The notes below the pieces were generated by a model, which saw only the letters and a program-made list of their open reading frames with translations, made no database searches and was not told where the DNA came from. The position numbers were made by a program, and so were the translations under genes. Of a DNA stretch of 64,000 nt, positions 24,616-34,727 are shown piece after piece (positions within the stretch are counted from its first letter, which is position 1; each line of letters starts with the position of its first letter). The DNA comes from Silvimonas iriomotensis (GTDB taxonomy: Bacteria; Pseudomonadota; Gammaproteobacteria; Burkholderiales; Chitinibacteraceae). Location: positions 1 to 64,000 of the forward strand of contig NZ_BMLX01000008.1 of NCBI RefSeq assembly GCF_014645535.1, written 5' to 3'.

Positions 24616-25650
24616 TCACAGGTTGGGGCTGGCCGTACCGGCGGCGATTTCCTCTACCCGGTGGCAGGCAATCATGCGGCCTGCAACCGGCCGTAGCTGC
24701 GGCACTTCGGCCTTGCAGTGCGGCTGGGCGTACGGGCAACGGGTATGAAAACTGCAGCCGGACGGCGGGTTCATGGGAGATGGCAACTCGCCCTGCAATT
24801 TCACCCGTGCCTTGCGATCCTCTGCCCGGATGGCCGGCGTGGCCTGCATCAGGGCGCGGGTATACGGGTGCAGCGGGTTGGTCATGATGGCGTCGTTGGG
24901 CCCGTATTCCACGGTCGAACCGAAGTACATCACCATGACGTCATCGGCCATATGCTCGACCACAGAGAGGTTGTGGCTAACGAACACATAGGCGGTGCCG
25001 AATTCTTCCTGCAGATCCATGAAGAGATTGAGAATCTGCGCCTGGATGGAGACATCCAGTGCGGAGGTCGGCTCGTCGGCCACCAGAATCTGCGGGTTCA
25101 GCATCATGGCGCGGGCAACGGCAATACGCTGACGCTGACCGCCAGAGAACATATGCGGGTAGCGATGGTAATGCTCTGGCCGCAGGCCGACGCGCTGCAT
25201 CATGTCGCGCACCCGGGCTTCACGCTCGGCCGGGCTCAGTTGCGTGTTCAGCAGCAGCGGTTCCGCCAGCTGGGTGCCCACTTTCTTGCGCGGGTTGAGC
25301 GAGGCGTACGGGTTCTGGAACACCATCTGTACGCGCGGGCGCAGTTCACGCAGCGCCGTCTTGCTGGCACTGGCGACTTCGATCCCGGCAATACTGAGCG
25401 AGCCGGATGTCGGTGTCTCGACCATGGTCAGCTGGCGGGCCAGCGTGGACTTGCCACAGCCAGACTCGCCCACCACCGCCAGCGTGCGGTGCGGCGCGAG
25501 TTCAAAACTGACGCTGTTCAATGCTTTGACGGTGGCCTGGCCACGCAGGAAACCGCGCGATACGTGATAGTGGCGCGACAATTCACGCGCAACCAGTACC
25601 GGCGCGGTGGCGTCTGCGGCCTCTTGCGGATGGAGGTTCTGATTAACCAT
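24616..25650 (-). CDS. dppF: Dipeptide ABC transporter ATP-binding protein DppF
   Basis: The start at 25650 is favoured by AGGAAAA upstream; ATG at 25671 is an alternative. 344 residues: Walker [11 protein letters not shown]-loop QNPYASLNP, signature [15 protein letters not shown], Walker [13 protein letters not shown] and switch His in VSHNLSVV. The C-terminal oligopeptide-transporter domain has the Cys pattern [15 protein letters not shown]. With DppD it powers uptake of di- or oligopeptides through DppB/C. It overlaps the dppD stop by 8 bases and is the last gene of the dpp operon. Confidence 0.93.
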   Translation of the reverse strand: MVNQNLHPQEAADATAPVLVARELSRHYHVSRGFLRGQATVKALNSVSFELAPHRTLAVVGESGCGKSTLARQLTMVETPTSGSLSIAGIEVASASKTALRELRPRVQMVFQNPYASLNPRKKVGTQLAEPLLLNTQLSPAEREARVRDMMQRVGLRPEHYHRYPHMFSGGQRQRIAVARAMMLNPQILVADEPTSALDVSIQAQILNLFMDLQEEFGTAYVFVSHNLSVVEHMADDVMVMYFGSTVEYGPNDAIMTNPLHPYTRALMQATPAIRAEDRKARVKLQGELPSPMNPPSGCSFHTRCPYAQPHCKAEVPQLRPVAGRMIACHRVEEIAAGTASPNL

Positions 25651-26626
25651 AAACGGGTTTTCCTGCGTCATCGAGCGCGAAGAAACAGCGGGCGAGCGCG
25701 TCATGCGCGCTTGTCAGCGGCGGGTGTTCCGCGCGGCAACGGTCTTGCACGTACGGGCAGCGGGGCGAGAGCAGACACCCGGTGGGGCGATCAAACTGGC
25801 CGGGCACAACGCCTGGCAAGGTATTGAGCCGCGCGGCGCCCTTGCTGTGTTCGGGAATGGAGGACAACAGCGCCTGGGTATACGGGTGGCGCGGTGTCTC
25901 AAAAATGGTGGGGATCGGGCTTTGCTCGACCACTTCACCGGCGTACATCACCACCACGCGTTGCGCCACTTCAGAGACCACGGCCAGATCGTGCGTGATC
26001 AGCACCAGACCCATGCCCTGGCTCTTTTGCAGGCTGACCAGCAACTCCATGATCTGCGCCTGCACGGTGACATCCAGCGCGGTGGTGGGCTCGTCGGCAA
26101 TCAGAAAGCGCGGATTACAGGCGATGGCCATGGCGATCATCACACGCTGGCTCATGCCGCCAGACAACTGATGCGGGTAAGCCGCAAGCCGGGATCTGGC
26201 ATCGGGGATTTCAACCAGTTCCAGCAGTTCCAGCGCGCGCTTTTTCAGCGCATCGCCGCGCAGGCTGGTGTGCTGTTTGAGCGTTTCTGCCAGCTGGAAA
26301 CCCACGGTATACGCCGGGTTCAGGCTGGTCAGCGCGTCCTGGAAAATCATGCTGATATCGCGCCCGACAATCTTGCGTTTGTCGCGCGCTTTCATGTTCA
26401 GCAGGTCTTTGCCGTCAAAGGTCAGCGCATCGGCGGTGACCCGGCCCGGCGCATCAATCAGGCCCATCAGCGCCAGCATGGTCACGCTTTTGCCAGAGCC
26501 AGACTCGCCCACAATGCCGACGATCTCGCCGGCATCCACCGTCAGGCTGACATTGGACACCGCGCGGAACGGGTGGGCGCTGCTGCCGAATTCAACCGAG
26601 AGGTTTTTGATTTCAAGTAGCGCCAT
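25643..26626 (-). CDS. dppD: Dipeptide ABC transporter ATP-binding protein DppD
   Basis: The start at 26626 overlaps the dppC stop by one base (TAATG); the frame open further upstream is a shadow of dppC. 327 residues: Walker [11 protein letters not shown]-loop [10 protein letters not shown], signature [15 protein letters not shown], Walker [13 protein letters not shown], switch ITHDLAVV, and the C-terminal Cys motif [15 protein letters not shown]. It pairs with DppF as the second, non-identical nucleotide-binding subunit. Confidence 0.93.
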   Translation of the reverse strand: MALLEIKNLSVEFGSSAHPFRAVSNVSLTVDAGEIVGIVGESGSGKSVTMLALMGLIDAPGRVTADALTFDGKDLLNMKARDKRKIVGRDISMIFQDALTSLNPAYTVGFQLAETLKQHTSLRGDALKKRALELLELVEIPDARSRLAAYPHQLSGGMSQRVMIAMAIACNPRFLIADEPTTALDVTVQAQIMELLVSLQKSQGMGLVLITHDLAVVSEVAQRVVVMYAGEVVEQSPIPTIFETPRHPYTQALLSSIPEHSKGAARLNTLPGVVPGQFDRPTGCLLSPRCPYVQDRCRAEHPPLTSAHDALARCFFALDDAGKPVYG

Positions 26627-27543
26627 TACGCGAGCCTCTTCAGTTTCGGGTCCAGCGCGTCGCGCAGGCCGTCGCCCATCAGGTTGAGCGCCAGCACGGT
26701 AATCAGGATGGTCACACCCGGCATGGTCACCACCCACCAGGCGCGCTCGATATAGTCACGCGCGGCGGCCAGCATGGTGCCCCACTCCGGCAGCGGCGGC
26801 TGCACGCCCAGGCCCAGAAAGCCCAGCGCGGCGGTATCCAGAATGGCGGACGAAAAACCCAGCGTGGCCTGCACGATCAGCGGGGCCATGCAGTTGGGCA
26901 ACACGGTGTTGAACATCAGGCGCAGCTTGCCGGCGCCAGAAAGCTTTGCCGCGATCACGTAGTCTTTGGACAACTCGGCCATGGCCGAGGCGCGCGTTAA
27001 ACGCACGTAAGACGGCAGCGTCACAATCGACAGCGCCAGCATGGTGTTCACAAGGCCTGGCCCCAGCACCGCCACAATGGCAATGGCCAGCAGCAAAGAA
27101 GGCAGCGCCAGCATGATGTCCATCAGGCGCATGATGGCCGTACCCAGCCAGCCCGGGTAAAACGCCGCCAGCAAGCCAAGCACGATGCCCGGAATCAGCG
27201 ACACCACGACCGACACAATGCCGATCATGAGCGAGAGCCGTGCGCCGTGCATCAGGCGGCTGAGAATGTCGCGGCCCAGTTCATCCGTGCCCAGCAAAAA
27301 GCGGGCGTGGCCGTCATGCATCCAGGACGGCGGCGTCAGCATGAAGTCGCGGAACTGTTCAGACGGGCTGTGCGGCGCAATCAGCGGCGCCAGCAAAGCG
27401 GCCAGCACCAGGACGACCAGATACGCCAGCGCAATCAGCGCGCCCTTGTTGGCGCGGTAGGCCAGCCAGAATTCGCGCAGCGGTGTCGGGTGCGACAGCA
27501 CCTCGGCCGAGGCCGGAGCGGTGGTTTGAGCGGTTTGTGCCAT
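26626..27543 (-). CDS. dppC: Dipeptide ABC transporter permease DppC
   Basis: 305 residues, six transmembrane helices after a cytoplasmic N-terminus. The EAA-like coupling loop reads [23 protein letters not shown] (split about 195-217), and [20 protein letters not shown] is the conserved DppC/OppC periplasmic motif. It forms the channel with DppB, whose stop is 6 bases upstream of this start. Confidence 0.93.
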   Translation of the reverse strand: MAQTAQTTAPASAEVLSHPTPLREFWLAYRANKGALIALAYLVVLVLAALLAPLIAPHSPSEQFRDFMLTPPSWMHDGHARFLLGTDELGRDILSRLMHGARLSLMIGIVSVVVSLIPGIVLGLLAAFYPGWLGTAIMRLMDIMLALPSLLLAIAIVAVLGPGLVNTMLALSIVTLPSYVRLTRASAMAELSKDYVIAAKLSGAGKLRLMFNTVLPNCMAPLIVQATLGFSSAILDTAALGFLGLGVQPPLPEWGTMLAAARDYIERAWWVVTMPGVTILITVLALNLMGDGLRDALDPKLKRLA

Positions 27544-27549
27544 GCCGGC

Positions 27550-28560
27550 TTACCTCGCGTGGCGGATACGCGGGTTGATGATGCCGTAGAGCACATCAAC
27601 CAGCAGGTTAACGAAAATGATCAGCGTGGCGATCAGCAAGATACCGCCCTGCACCACGGGGTAATCGCGCGCGCCAATGGCGTTGATCAGCCAGGAGCCC
27701 ACGCCAGGCCAGGAGAAAATGGTCTCGGTCAGCACCGCGCCGGCCAGCAATGTGCCGACCTGCAGGCCAATCACCGTGACGACCGGCATCAGCGCATTGC
27801 GCAGGCCATGGACCAGCACGATGCGGGTCATCGACAAACCCTTTGCTCGCGCGGTGCGGATGTAATCCTCACGCAGGACTTCCAGCATGGATGACCGCGT
27901 CATGCGGGCAATCACCGCCATCGGGATCGTGCCCAGCACAATGGACGGCAAGATCAGGTGTTCCAGCGCCGACTTGAAGGCGTCGATGTCATGCGCCAGC
28001 AGGGTGTCGATCAGCATCAGGCCGGTGACGGGCGTGACGTCGTACAAGAGGTCGATGCGGCCGGACACCGGTGTGATGCCCAGTTGCACCGAGAACACCA
28101 TGATCAGGATCAGGCCCCACCAGAAAATCGGCATGGAGTAACCCGCCAGCGCCACGCCCATGACGCCGTGATCTGCCACCGAGCCGCGTTTGACGGCGGC
28201 GATGATACCGGCAGCCAGGCCCACAATCGTCGCAAAAATCATGGCGCAGATCGACAGTTCGATCGTCGCCGGAAACAGCGTCAGAAACTCTTGCATGACC
28301 GGCACTTGCGAGCGCACGGACACGCCCAGATCACCATGCAACGCATGGGTGAGGTAATGCCAGTACTGCAGGTAGAGCGGCTGGTCCAGCCCCAGTTTCT
28401 GCATGGACAGCTTGTAGAATTCGGGGTCGATATGGCGCTCGCCCATCATCACCAGGATCGGATCTCCCGGGATCAGATGGATCAGCGAAAACGCCAGCAG
28501 GGTGATGCCCAGAAAAGTCGGGATCACCACGCCAATGCGACGCAGCAAAAAACGGATCAT
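27550..28560 (-). CDS. dppB: Dipeptide ABC transporter permease DppB
   Basis: 336 residues with about six helices: an N-terminal helix RRIGVVIPTFLGITLLAF, the DppB/OppB block LGLDQPLYLQYWHYL, and the coupling loop EDYIRTARAKGLSMTRIVLVHGLRNAL (split). It lies 204 bases downstream of dppA beyond a hairpin, so it should be expressed less than the binding protein. Confidence 0.93.
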   Translation of the reverse strand: MIRFLLRRIGVVIPTFLGITLLAFSLIHLIPGDPILVMMGERHIDPEFYKLSMQKLGLDQPLYLQYWHYLTHALHGDLGVSVRSQVPVMQEFLTLFPATIELSICAMIFATIVGLAAGIIAAVKRGSVADHGVMGVALAGYSMPIFWWGLILIMVFSVQLGITPVSGRIDLLYDVTPVTGLMLIDTLLAHDIDAFKSALEHLILPSIVLGTIPMAVIARMTRSSMLEVLREDYIRTARAKGLSMTRIVLVHGLRNALMPVVTVIGLQVGTLLAGAVLTETIFSWPGVGSWLINAIGARDYPVVQGGILLIATLIIFVNLLVDVLYGIINPRIRHAR

Positions 28561-28713
28561 GTATGCGTACTCGCGTCAGGGTAAAGAACACGCCGGCAAC
28601 GGCGCGTTGGCCGGGTCTTGCGGCAGGTGCATCGTGCCAGAAGTGTCAGGCAGCGGCGCAATGCCGGTCCATTCCCGGTTATAGCTGGTACTTTTTGGTT
28701 ACACCGAAGGACG

Positions 28714-28743
28714 AAAAAGCCGGCCTGCAGGGCAGACCGGCTT
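28714..28743 (-). terminator. Attenuator-type hairpin between dppA and dppB
   Basis: On the minus strand AAGCCGG (28743-28737) pairs with CCGGCTT (28724-28718), followed by TTT. It lies about 22 bases after the dppA stop. Partial termination here would give the excess of binding protein over permease that is usual for these operons. Confidence 0.75.
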
Positions 28744-28764
28744 GTCCTTGCCATTGAGTCGGGC

Positions 28765-30363
28765 TTATTTCAGGCCTACACCGTAGAACGAATTCAGACC
28801 AAACGGGCTGATCTTGAAGCCGTCGACCTCTTTGCGCATCGGCTGGTAGACCGTGGAATGCGCCACCGGCGTGAACGGCACGTCACGCTTGAAGATCACC
28901 TGGGCTTGTTCATACAGCTTGGTGCGTTCGGCCTGGTTGGGCAGGCTGCGGGCCTTCACGATCAGATCGTTGAAGTCTTTCTGGCACCACTTGGCGTAGT
29001 TGTTGCCATCCACGGCTTCGCAACCCAGCAGTGTACCCAGCCAGTTGTCCGGATCGCCATTGTCGCCGTTCCAGCCGATCAGCATGGCGTCGTCTTCACC
29101 GGCGCGGGCGCGCTTGAGGTACTCGCCCCATTCGTAAGTGACGATCTTGGCTTTGACGCCGATTTTGGCCCAGTCATTCTGGATCATCTCGGCCATCAGC
29201 TTGGCGTTGGGGTTGTACGGGCGCTGTACCGGCATGGCCCACAGAGTGATTTCAAAGCCGTTGGGCAAACCGGCTTTGGCCAGCAGCGCCTTGGCCTTGG
29301 CGGCATCGTTCGGTGCGTCTTTCAGGGTCTTGTTGTAGGACCATTGTGTCGGCGGCATCGGGTTGGTGGCCAGCTGGCCGGCGCCCTGGTATACGGCGTC
29401 GATAATGGCTTTCTTGTTGATGGCCATATCCAGCGCCTGGCGCACTTCTACCTTGTCCAGCGGCTTGTGGGTTACGTTATAGCTGACATAACCCAGGTTG
29501 AAACCGGCCTGGCTGGGCACCTTGAGTGCCGGGTTGGACTGCATGGCCTTCAGATCGGCCGGGCGCGGGTACGACATGATCTGGCACTCGCCCTTTTGCA
29601 GCTTCTGGTAGCGCACGGACGGGTCCGTGGTGATCGCAAAAATCAGCTTGTCCAGACGCACATCGCCCTTGCGCCAGTATTCGGTGTTGCCGTTGTAACG
29701 GATCACGCTGTCTTTCTGGTAGGCCTGGAAAATGAACGGGCCGGTGCCGATCGGTTGCGTGTTGATCTGGTCGGCCTTGCCGGCCTTGAGCAACTGGTCG
29801 GCATATTCAGCCGACATGACCGAGGCAAACGACATGGCAATGTTCTGCAAGAACGCGGCATCGACCTTGTTCAGGCTGACCTTGACCGTGTACGGATCAA
29901 TTTTCTCGACCTTGGCGATATTGCTGTCCATGCCCATGTCAGAGGCATAGGGATAGGTGGCGTTGGTGGCCTTGTTGAACGGCAGGTTCTTGTCGGTCAG
30001 GCGGGCGAAGGTAAAGATCACGTCGTCCGCGTTGAAATCACGGGTGGGCTTGAAATACGGGGTGGTATGAAACTTCACGCCCTTGTGCAGATAGAAGGTG
30101 TAGGTGCGGCCATCGGCGCTGACATCCCATTTATCTGCCAGGCCCGGGCGGATCTGGGTAGAGCCGGGGACGAACTCGACGAGGCGGTTGTAAACCGTTT
30201 CGGCAGAGGCATCAAAGTCTGTCCCTGCGGTGTAGCGGGCCGGATCAAAGCCGGCCGGGCTGCCTTCAGAGCAATAAATCAGGGTCTTGCCCGCAGCCAG
30301 GCTGGCGCCAGTGGCGAATGCGAGAACTGATGCAAGTGCAATGCCTGCCTTCATCTGCTTCAT
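28765..30363 (-). CDS. dppA: Periplasmic dipeptide-binding protein DppA
   Basis: The start at 30363 follows GGAAACGGAG; an upstream in-frame extension is rejected because the signal peptide begins here. 532 residues: Sec signal MKQMKAGIALASVLAFATGA (mature from about residue 24), then an SBP-5 family domain with YCSEGSPAGFDPARYTAGTD, GLADKWDVSADGRTYTFYLH and PIGTGPFIF. Two Cys pairs (ECQI, GCEA...WCQK) match DppA-type disulfides. It captures di- or oligopeptides, and possibly heme-like ligands as in some DppA, for DppBCDF. Confidence 0.93.
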   Translation of the reverse strand: MKQMKAGIALASVLAFATGASLAAGKTLIYCSEGSPAGFDPARYTAGTDFDASAETVYNRLVEFVPGSTQIRPGLADKWDVSADGRTYTFYLHKGVKFHTTPYFKPTRDFNADDVIFTFARLTDKNLPFNKATNATYPYASDMGMDSNIAKVEKIDPYTVKVSLNKVDAAFLQNIAMSFASVMSAEYADQLLKAGKADQINTQPIGTGPFIFQAYQKDSVIRYNGNTEYWRKGDVRLDKLIFAITTDPSVRYQKLQKGECQIMSYPRPADLKAMQSNPALKVPSQAGFNLGYVSYNVTHKPLDKVEVRQALDMAINKKAIIDAVYQGAGQLATNPMPPTQWSYNKTLKDAPNDAAKAKALLAKAGLPNGFEITLWAMPVQRPYNPNAKLMAEMIQNDWAKIGVKAKIVTYEWGEYLKRARAGEDDAMLIGWNGDNGDPDNWLGTLLGCEAVDGNNYAKWCQKDFNDLIVKARSLPNQAERTKLYEQAQVIFKRDVPFTPVAHSTVYQPMRKEVDGFKISPFGLNSFYGVGLK

Positions 30364-30531
30364 GGTTGCTCCGTTTCCTTTATAAAAAGTTATAAAAAGA
30401 AAGCCTCGCCGGGCGAGGTCATAGCTGCGCATGCTAAGGGCGCTGCTTGTTGCGACCATTCGGAATAACCCGTACGTGGCCGCCCAATGTTGATGTCAGA
30501 CAAAACCAATTCAAAATAGCCGATAAAAAGC

Positions 30532-30567
30532 AAAAACCGTGACAGCCTCGTCAGCAGGTCACGGTTT
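30532..30567 (-). terminator. Intrinsic terminator of the DUF2189 gene
   Basis: On the minus strand AAACCGTGAC and GTCACGGTTT form a 10-bp stem with a 14-base loop, extended by TTGCTTTT. It lies 64 bases after the DUF2189 stop and insulates dppA. Confidence 0.85.
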
Positions 30568-30630
30568 GTCGTGTTACGTGGCCACGCAGCGGGCCATCAG
30601 CCCGCTCGCAGCCGTTTGTCTTGCACCAGT

Positions 30631-31398
30631 TCAGTGCACCAGATCGCGGTAAGCACACCAGGTAGCATGCCCCAGAAGCGGGAAAATGATCACAAGGCCC
30701 ACAAGATAAGTGGCAAAACCGATGGCGGTCAGCACCACAATGATGGTGGCCCAGACCAGCATGGCCGGAATGTTCTCTGCCACCACGCGCACACTGGTGA
30801 CCAGCGCGGTAATGGTATCGACGTCGCGGTGCGCCAGCATGGGAATCGACACCGCAGAGATCGCGAACACCACACAGGCCAGCACCAGCCCGGCCAGCGA
30901 CCAGGCAATGGTAAAGCCAATGTATTCAGAGGTCAGCGCATGGGTGAAGAACTGCATGCCCACGGCCTCGCCGCCATAGAACAGCGCAAACAGGATGGCC
31001 GAAATGCGCTCCCAGCTCATGGCGATGAACCCCAGGATCACGCCCATGAAGGCGATCTGCGAGAGGTTGTGCACCACGTCACGCAAGGATTGCATGAAGG
31101 ACGTCTCGCGCCCTTCTTCGCGCTCATGCGTCAGTTCATAAATGCCCGAAGCACCCAGCGGCGCCAGCAACAGAAACCCGGTAATGGCGGTGGATGACAG
31201 ATAGGTGTAGCTGGAGGCGATTTTCAGCACCGCAAACCCCAAAAGCGCAGTGATGATGCCGTAACAAAGACTGGGTAACGGGTGCCGCGTGAAGTCGGTC
31301 CAGCCCATTTTCAGCCAGTAAAACGGCCGCATGGCGTTCACCTTGCCGGTTTCTGGCATGGAGAAGTGGTCATCGAGGCCGTGCAGGTGCAAGTCCAT
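30631..31398 (-). CDS. DUF2189 integral membrane protein
   Basis: 255 residues; the start is supported by AGAGGAG. About six hydrophobic helices, with WLKMGWTDFTRHPLPSLCYG near 28-47 and GLVIIFPLLGHATWCAYRDLV at the end, are characteristic of DUF2189. An intervening loop is charged (ELTHEREEGRETSF). Family members are often placed near cytochrome oxidase genes, as here, divergent from coxB; the function is unknown. Confidence 0.88.
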   Translation of the reverse strand: MDLHLHGLDDHFSMPETGKVNAMRPFYWLKMGWTDFTRHPLPSLCYGIITALLGFAVLKIASSYTYLSSTAITGFLLLAPLGASGIYELTHEREEGRETSFMQSLRDVVHNLSQIAFMGVILGFIAMSWERISAILFALFYGGEAVGMQFFTHALTSEYIGFTIAWSLAGLVLACVVFAISAVSIPMLAHRDVDTITALVTSVRVVAENIPAMLVWATIIVVLTAIGFATYLVGLVIIFPLLGHATWCAYRDLVH

Positions 31399-31782
31399 GA
31401 TTTTATGTCTCCTCTTATGAGCATACTCAGCGGGTAGTTCTTCCCACGCTTATTGCAATCATTACGTCAACCCCGCACAAAAAGAGACACCGGCCTGATG
31501 AGCGGTGCAGCAAAAAGGTGCGTTTTGCATCAATGGTTTGCGTCACATTAAAAGTTTGCTACCTTTTGTAAACAAAACCCGGGAAAGCTGGCTGAAAACA
31601 AAGCCAGTACCTACAAGAGCCTGTCCGCAGTGAAAAGCAAGCACGAAACTGGTAGTAGTGCTCGTTTTACAGTCTGGTAACAGTGCAATCTGGGCTGTTG
31701 CTGTACTGAGACACTCGCCGTCTCCATGTGCTTTGCCATTCATCTGTCCATCAGGTGAGTAACACGCCACTGGAGGTTATCG
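31399..31782. other. Divergent control region of DUF2189 and the cox operon
   Basis: No gene is seen in these 384 bases. It is A/T-richer than its surroundings and must hold the cox promoter: TTGCGT followed 16 bases later by TACCTT near 31531-31558 is one weak candidate. A clean GGAGG lies 6 bases before the coxB start. No clear regulator palindrome was found. Confidence 0.35.
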
Positions 31783-32886
31783 ATGCTGCTCAGGCGACTT
31801 TGCGCCGCGCTGTCCTGTATGCCAGCGTTTGCTTTTGCCGATAGTTTGTATACGTTCCAGACCCCGCAATCTTCCATCGCCAACCGCATCAACGATCTGC
31901 ACACGTGGATCATGCTGATCATCGTGGTGATCTTTGTGGTGGTGTTCGGCTTGATGTTCTACTCGATCTTCAAGCACAGAAAATCCCAGGGTCACGCCGC
32001 CCGCAATTTCCATGAAAACACCGTTGTGGAAGTGGCGTGGACCATCATCCCCGCGCTCATCCTGGCCGTCATGGCCTGGCCGGCGGCGCATCTGGTACTC
32101 GACCAGAAAGACACGCGTGATCCGGATGTCACCATCAAGGCCACCGGCTACCAGTGGCAATGGGGCTACGAGTATCTGGATTACGGCTTTGGCTACCGCA
32201 GCCACCTGGCCACGCCGCGCGCGCAGATCGAGAACTACAAGGGCGACGTCGCCAAAGACAGCCAGTACCTGCTGGAAGTAGATGAACCCGTGGTGGTGCC
32301 GGTGGGCAAGCGCGTACGCGTGATGACTACGGCCAACGACGTGATCCACAGCTGGTACATCCCCGCGCTGGGCGTCAAGCAAGACGCCATTCCCGGCTTT
32401 ATCAGGGATACCTGGTTTACCGCTGATCATGTTGGAACCTATCGCGGCCAGTGCACGGAGCTGTGCGGGCGCGATCATGGCTATATGCCGATCGTGGTGA
32501 AAGTGGTGTCCGATGCGGACTTCAAGACCTGGGTGGCCGAGCAGCAGAAGAAAGCCAAGGCCGCGCAGGACGACCCGAACAAGAAGTGGACCAAGGATGA
32601 GCTGATCGCCCGCGGCAAGACGGTGTTTGAAGCCAACTGCGCGGCGTGCCACAAGAGTGATGGCAAGGGTGGCGGGCCGTTCCCGGCGCTGGCAGGCAGC
32701 AAGATCGCCACCGGGCCCAAGGATGGTCACATTCATATCGTGCTGACCGGCAAGAACGCGATGCCGTCGTGGGCGGGGTTGTCCGACACCGAGATCGCCG
32801 CCGTCATCAGCTACGAACGCAACAGCTTTGGCAATCATGACGGCGACTTTGTGCTGCCGGCTGAAGTCAAAGCGGCCCGCAAGTAA
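31783..32886 (+). CDS. coxB: Cytochrome c oxidase subunit II fused to cytochrome c
   Basis: 367 residues. Signal peptide about 1-19; two transmembrane helices (about 42-62 and 84-104); the CuA cupredoxin domain has His in NDVIHSWYIPALGVK and GQCTELCGRDHGYMP, giving the two Cys, His and Met ligands of the dinuclear copper site. A C-terminal cytochrome c domain (about 275-360) carries the heme-binding CAACH and a Met ligand near AMPSW. It accepts electrons from soluble cytochrome c and passes them to subunit I. First gene of the aa3 operon. Confidence 0.97.
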   Translation: MLLRRLCAALSCMPAFAFADSLYTFQTPQSSIANRINDLHTWIMLIIVVIFVVVFGLMFYSIFKHRKSQGHAARNFHENTVVEVAWTIIPALILAVMAWPAAHLVLDQKDTRDPDVTIKATGYQWQWGYEYLDYGFGYRSHLATPRAQIENYKGDVAKDSQYLLEVDEPVVVPVGKRVRVMTTANDVIHSWYIPALGVKQDAIPGFIRDTWFTADHVGTYRGQCTELCGRDHGYMPIVVKVVSDADFKTWVAEQQKKAKAAQDDPNKKWTKDELIARGKTVFEANCAACHKSDGKGGGPFPALAGSKIATGPKDGHIHIVLTGKNAMPSWAGLSDTEIAAVISYERNSFGNHDGDFVLPAEVKAARK

Positions 32887-32914
32887 ACGGCATATCAGGG
32901 ATACGGAACTCACC

Positions 32915-34576
32915 ATGACCACTGCCACCGAAACACTGCACCCGCACGACGCGGCCCATGACGAACATGCCGGCCACGGCGGCGGCCACCACGGCGCCGC
33001 GCATTCTGGCTGGCGCCGCTGGGTGTACGCCACCAATCACAAGGACATCGGCACGATGTACCTGTGGTTTGCGTTCTCCATGTTCTTGCTGGGCGGCACC
33101 TTTGCCTTGTGTATCCGCGCCGAACTGTTCCAGCCCGGCCTGCAGTTCTGGCAACCGGAGTTCTTCAACCAGCTGACCACGCTGCACGGCGTGATCATGG
33201 TGTTTGGCGCGATCATGCCGGCCTTTACCGGGCTGATGAACTGGCAATTGCCGCTCATGATTGGCGCGCCGGACATGGCTTTTGCGCGCATGAACAACTG
33301 GAGCTTCTGGCTGCTGCCGCCCGCCGCGCTCTTGCTGATCATCAGCCTGTTCATGCCTGGCGGCGGCCCGGGTGCAGGCTGGACGTTCTACCCGCCGCTG
33401 TCCGTCCAGCTCGGGCCAGGCATGGATTTCGGGATTTTCGCCATCCACCTGATGGGTCTGTCCTCGATCATGGGCTCGATCAATATCGTGACCACCATCC
33501 TGAACATGCGCGCACCGGGCATGACGCTCCTGAAAATGCCGCTGTTCGCCTGGACCAGCCTGGTTACGGCCTACCTGCTGATCGCCGTGGCCCCGGTGCT
33601 GGCCGGCGCGGTGACCATGCTGCTGACCGATCGCCACTTTGGTACGCACTTTTTCAACGCCGCTGGCGGCGGTGATCCAATCCTGTTCCAGCACGTGTTC
33701 TGGTTCTTCGGCCACCCGGAGGTCTACATCATGGCCTTGCCGGCATTTGGCGTGGTCAGCCAGATCCTGCCGACCTTCAGCCGCAAGCCGCTGTTTGGTT
33801 ATGTGTCCATGGTCTACGCCGTGTGCGCCATCGCCATCCTCAGCTTCATGGTGTGGGGCCATCACATGTTCGCGGTGGGCTTCCCGGCCACGGCGCAGTT
33901 GTTCTACATGTTCATGACCATGCTGATTGCGGTGCCGACCGGCGTGAAGGTGTTCAACTGGATCGCCACCATGTGGCAAGGCTCGATGACATTCGAGACG
34001 CCCATGCTGTTTGCCATCGGCTTTTTGTGCCTGTTCACGATTGGCGGGTTCTCTGGCCTGGTATTGTCACTGGCACCGGTGGATATCGCATTGCACGGCA
34101 CGTACTACGTGGTGGCGCATTTCCATTACGTGCTGGTGGCCGGCGCGCTGTTCAGCCTGTTTGGCGCAGCCTATTACTGGCTGCCCAAGTGGACCGGCCA
34201 TATGTACAGCGAAAAGATGGGCAAGCTGCATTTCTGGTGGTCAATGATCTCGTTCAACGTGACCTTCTTCCCCATGCACTTTCTGGGTCTGGCCGGCATG
34301 CCACGGCGGATTCCGGACTACGCCCTGCAGTTCACCACCTTTAACGAGATCGCCTCGATCGGCGCGTTCTTCTTCGGTTTTGCGCAGATCCTGTTCCTTT
34401 ACAACGTGATCCATACCATTCGTGGCGGCGTCGGCCCGGCCCCGGCCAAACCGTGGGATGGCGCGCATACGCTGGAATGGGAAGTCGATTCGCCCGCCCC
34501 GCATCACACCTGGGAAACCCCGCCAGACGAGGCACTGGTACGCCGTGGCCTGATCGCCCAGGGGCTGGAGCACTGA
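32915..34576 (+). CDS. coxA: Cytochrome c oxidase subunit I (aa3 type)
   Basis: 553 residues from ATG 32915, with a His-rich N-terminal tail (HPHDAAHDEHAGHGGGHH) before the first helix. Twelve transmembrane helices. Key motifs: TTLHGVIMVFGAIMP with the low-spin heme a His, WFFGHPEVYIMALP with the cross-linked His-Tyr and CuB ligand, WGHHMFAVGF with two CuB His, and HFHYVLVAGALF with the heme a3 and heme a His. It is the proton-pumping oxygen-reducing subunit. The poly-His tail might bind metal ions; that is an inference. Confidence 0.97.
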   Translation: MTTATETLHPHDAAHDEHAGHGGGHHGAAHSGWRRWVYATNHKDIGTMYLWFAFSMFLLGGTFALCIRAELFQPGLQFWQPEFFNQLTTLHGVIMVFGAIMPAFTGLMNWQLPLMIGAPDMAFARMNNWSFWLLPPAALLLIISLFMPGGGPGAGWTFYPPLSVQLGPGMDFGIFAIHLMGLSSIMGSINIVTTILNMRAPGMTLLKMPLFAWTSLVTAYLLIAVAPVLAGAVTMLLTDRHFGTHFFNAAGGGDPILFQHVFWFFGHPEVYIMALPAFGVVSQILPTFSRKPLFGYVSMVYAVCAIAILSFMVWGHHMFAVGFPATAQLFYMFMTMLIAVPTGVKVFNWIATMWQGSMTFETPMLFAIGFLCLFTIGGFSGLVLSLAPVDIALHGTYYVVAHFHYVLVAGALFSLFGAAYYWLPKWTGHMYSEKMGKLHFWWSMISFNVTFFPMHFLGLAGMPRRIPDYALQFTTFNEIASIGAFFFGFAQILFLYNVIHTIRGGVGPAPAKPWDGAHTLEWEVDSPAPHHTWETPPDEALVRRGLIAQGLEH

Positions 34577-34577
34577 C

Positions 34578-34706
34578 ATGGAGAACCTGATGCGTGATGA
34601 GCAGCAAGAGCGCCGCCGCAATCTGCGTACCGGTCTGATTCTGGCTGGCGTTGCCGCGGTGTTCTTTGTCGGCATCATGGCGCGGCACTGGCTGTTTGGG
34701 CAGTAA
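34578..34706 (+). CDS. Small cytochrome oxidase assembly protein (42 residues)
   Basis: Starts 2 bases after the coxA stop. MENLMRDEQQERRRNLRTGL is a charged head, followed by one transmembrane helix ending ARHWLFGQ. A short protein with this layout between coxA and cox11 is standard in Betaproteobacteria (annotated there as cytochrome oxidase small assembly protein). It probably stabilises the Cox11 step of CuB insertion. Confidence 0.8.
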   Translation: MENLMRDEQQERRRNLRTGLILAGVAAVFFVGIMARHWLFGQ

Positions 34707-34727
34707 CAGCAGCGTCAGGACACGGTC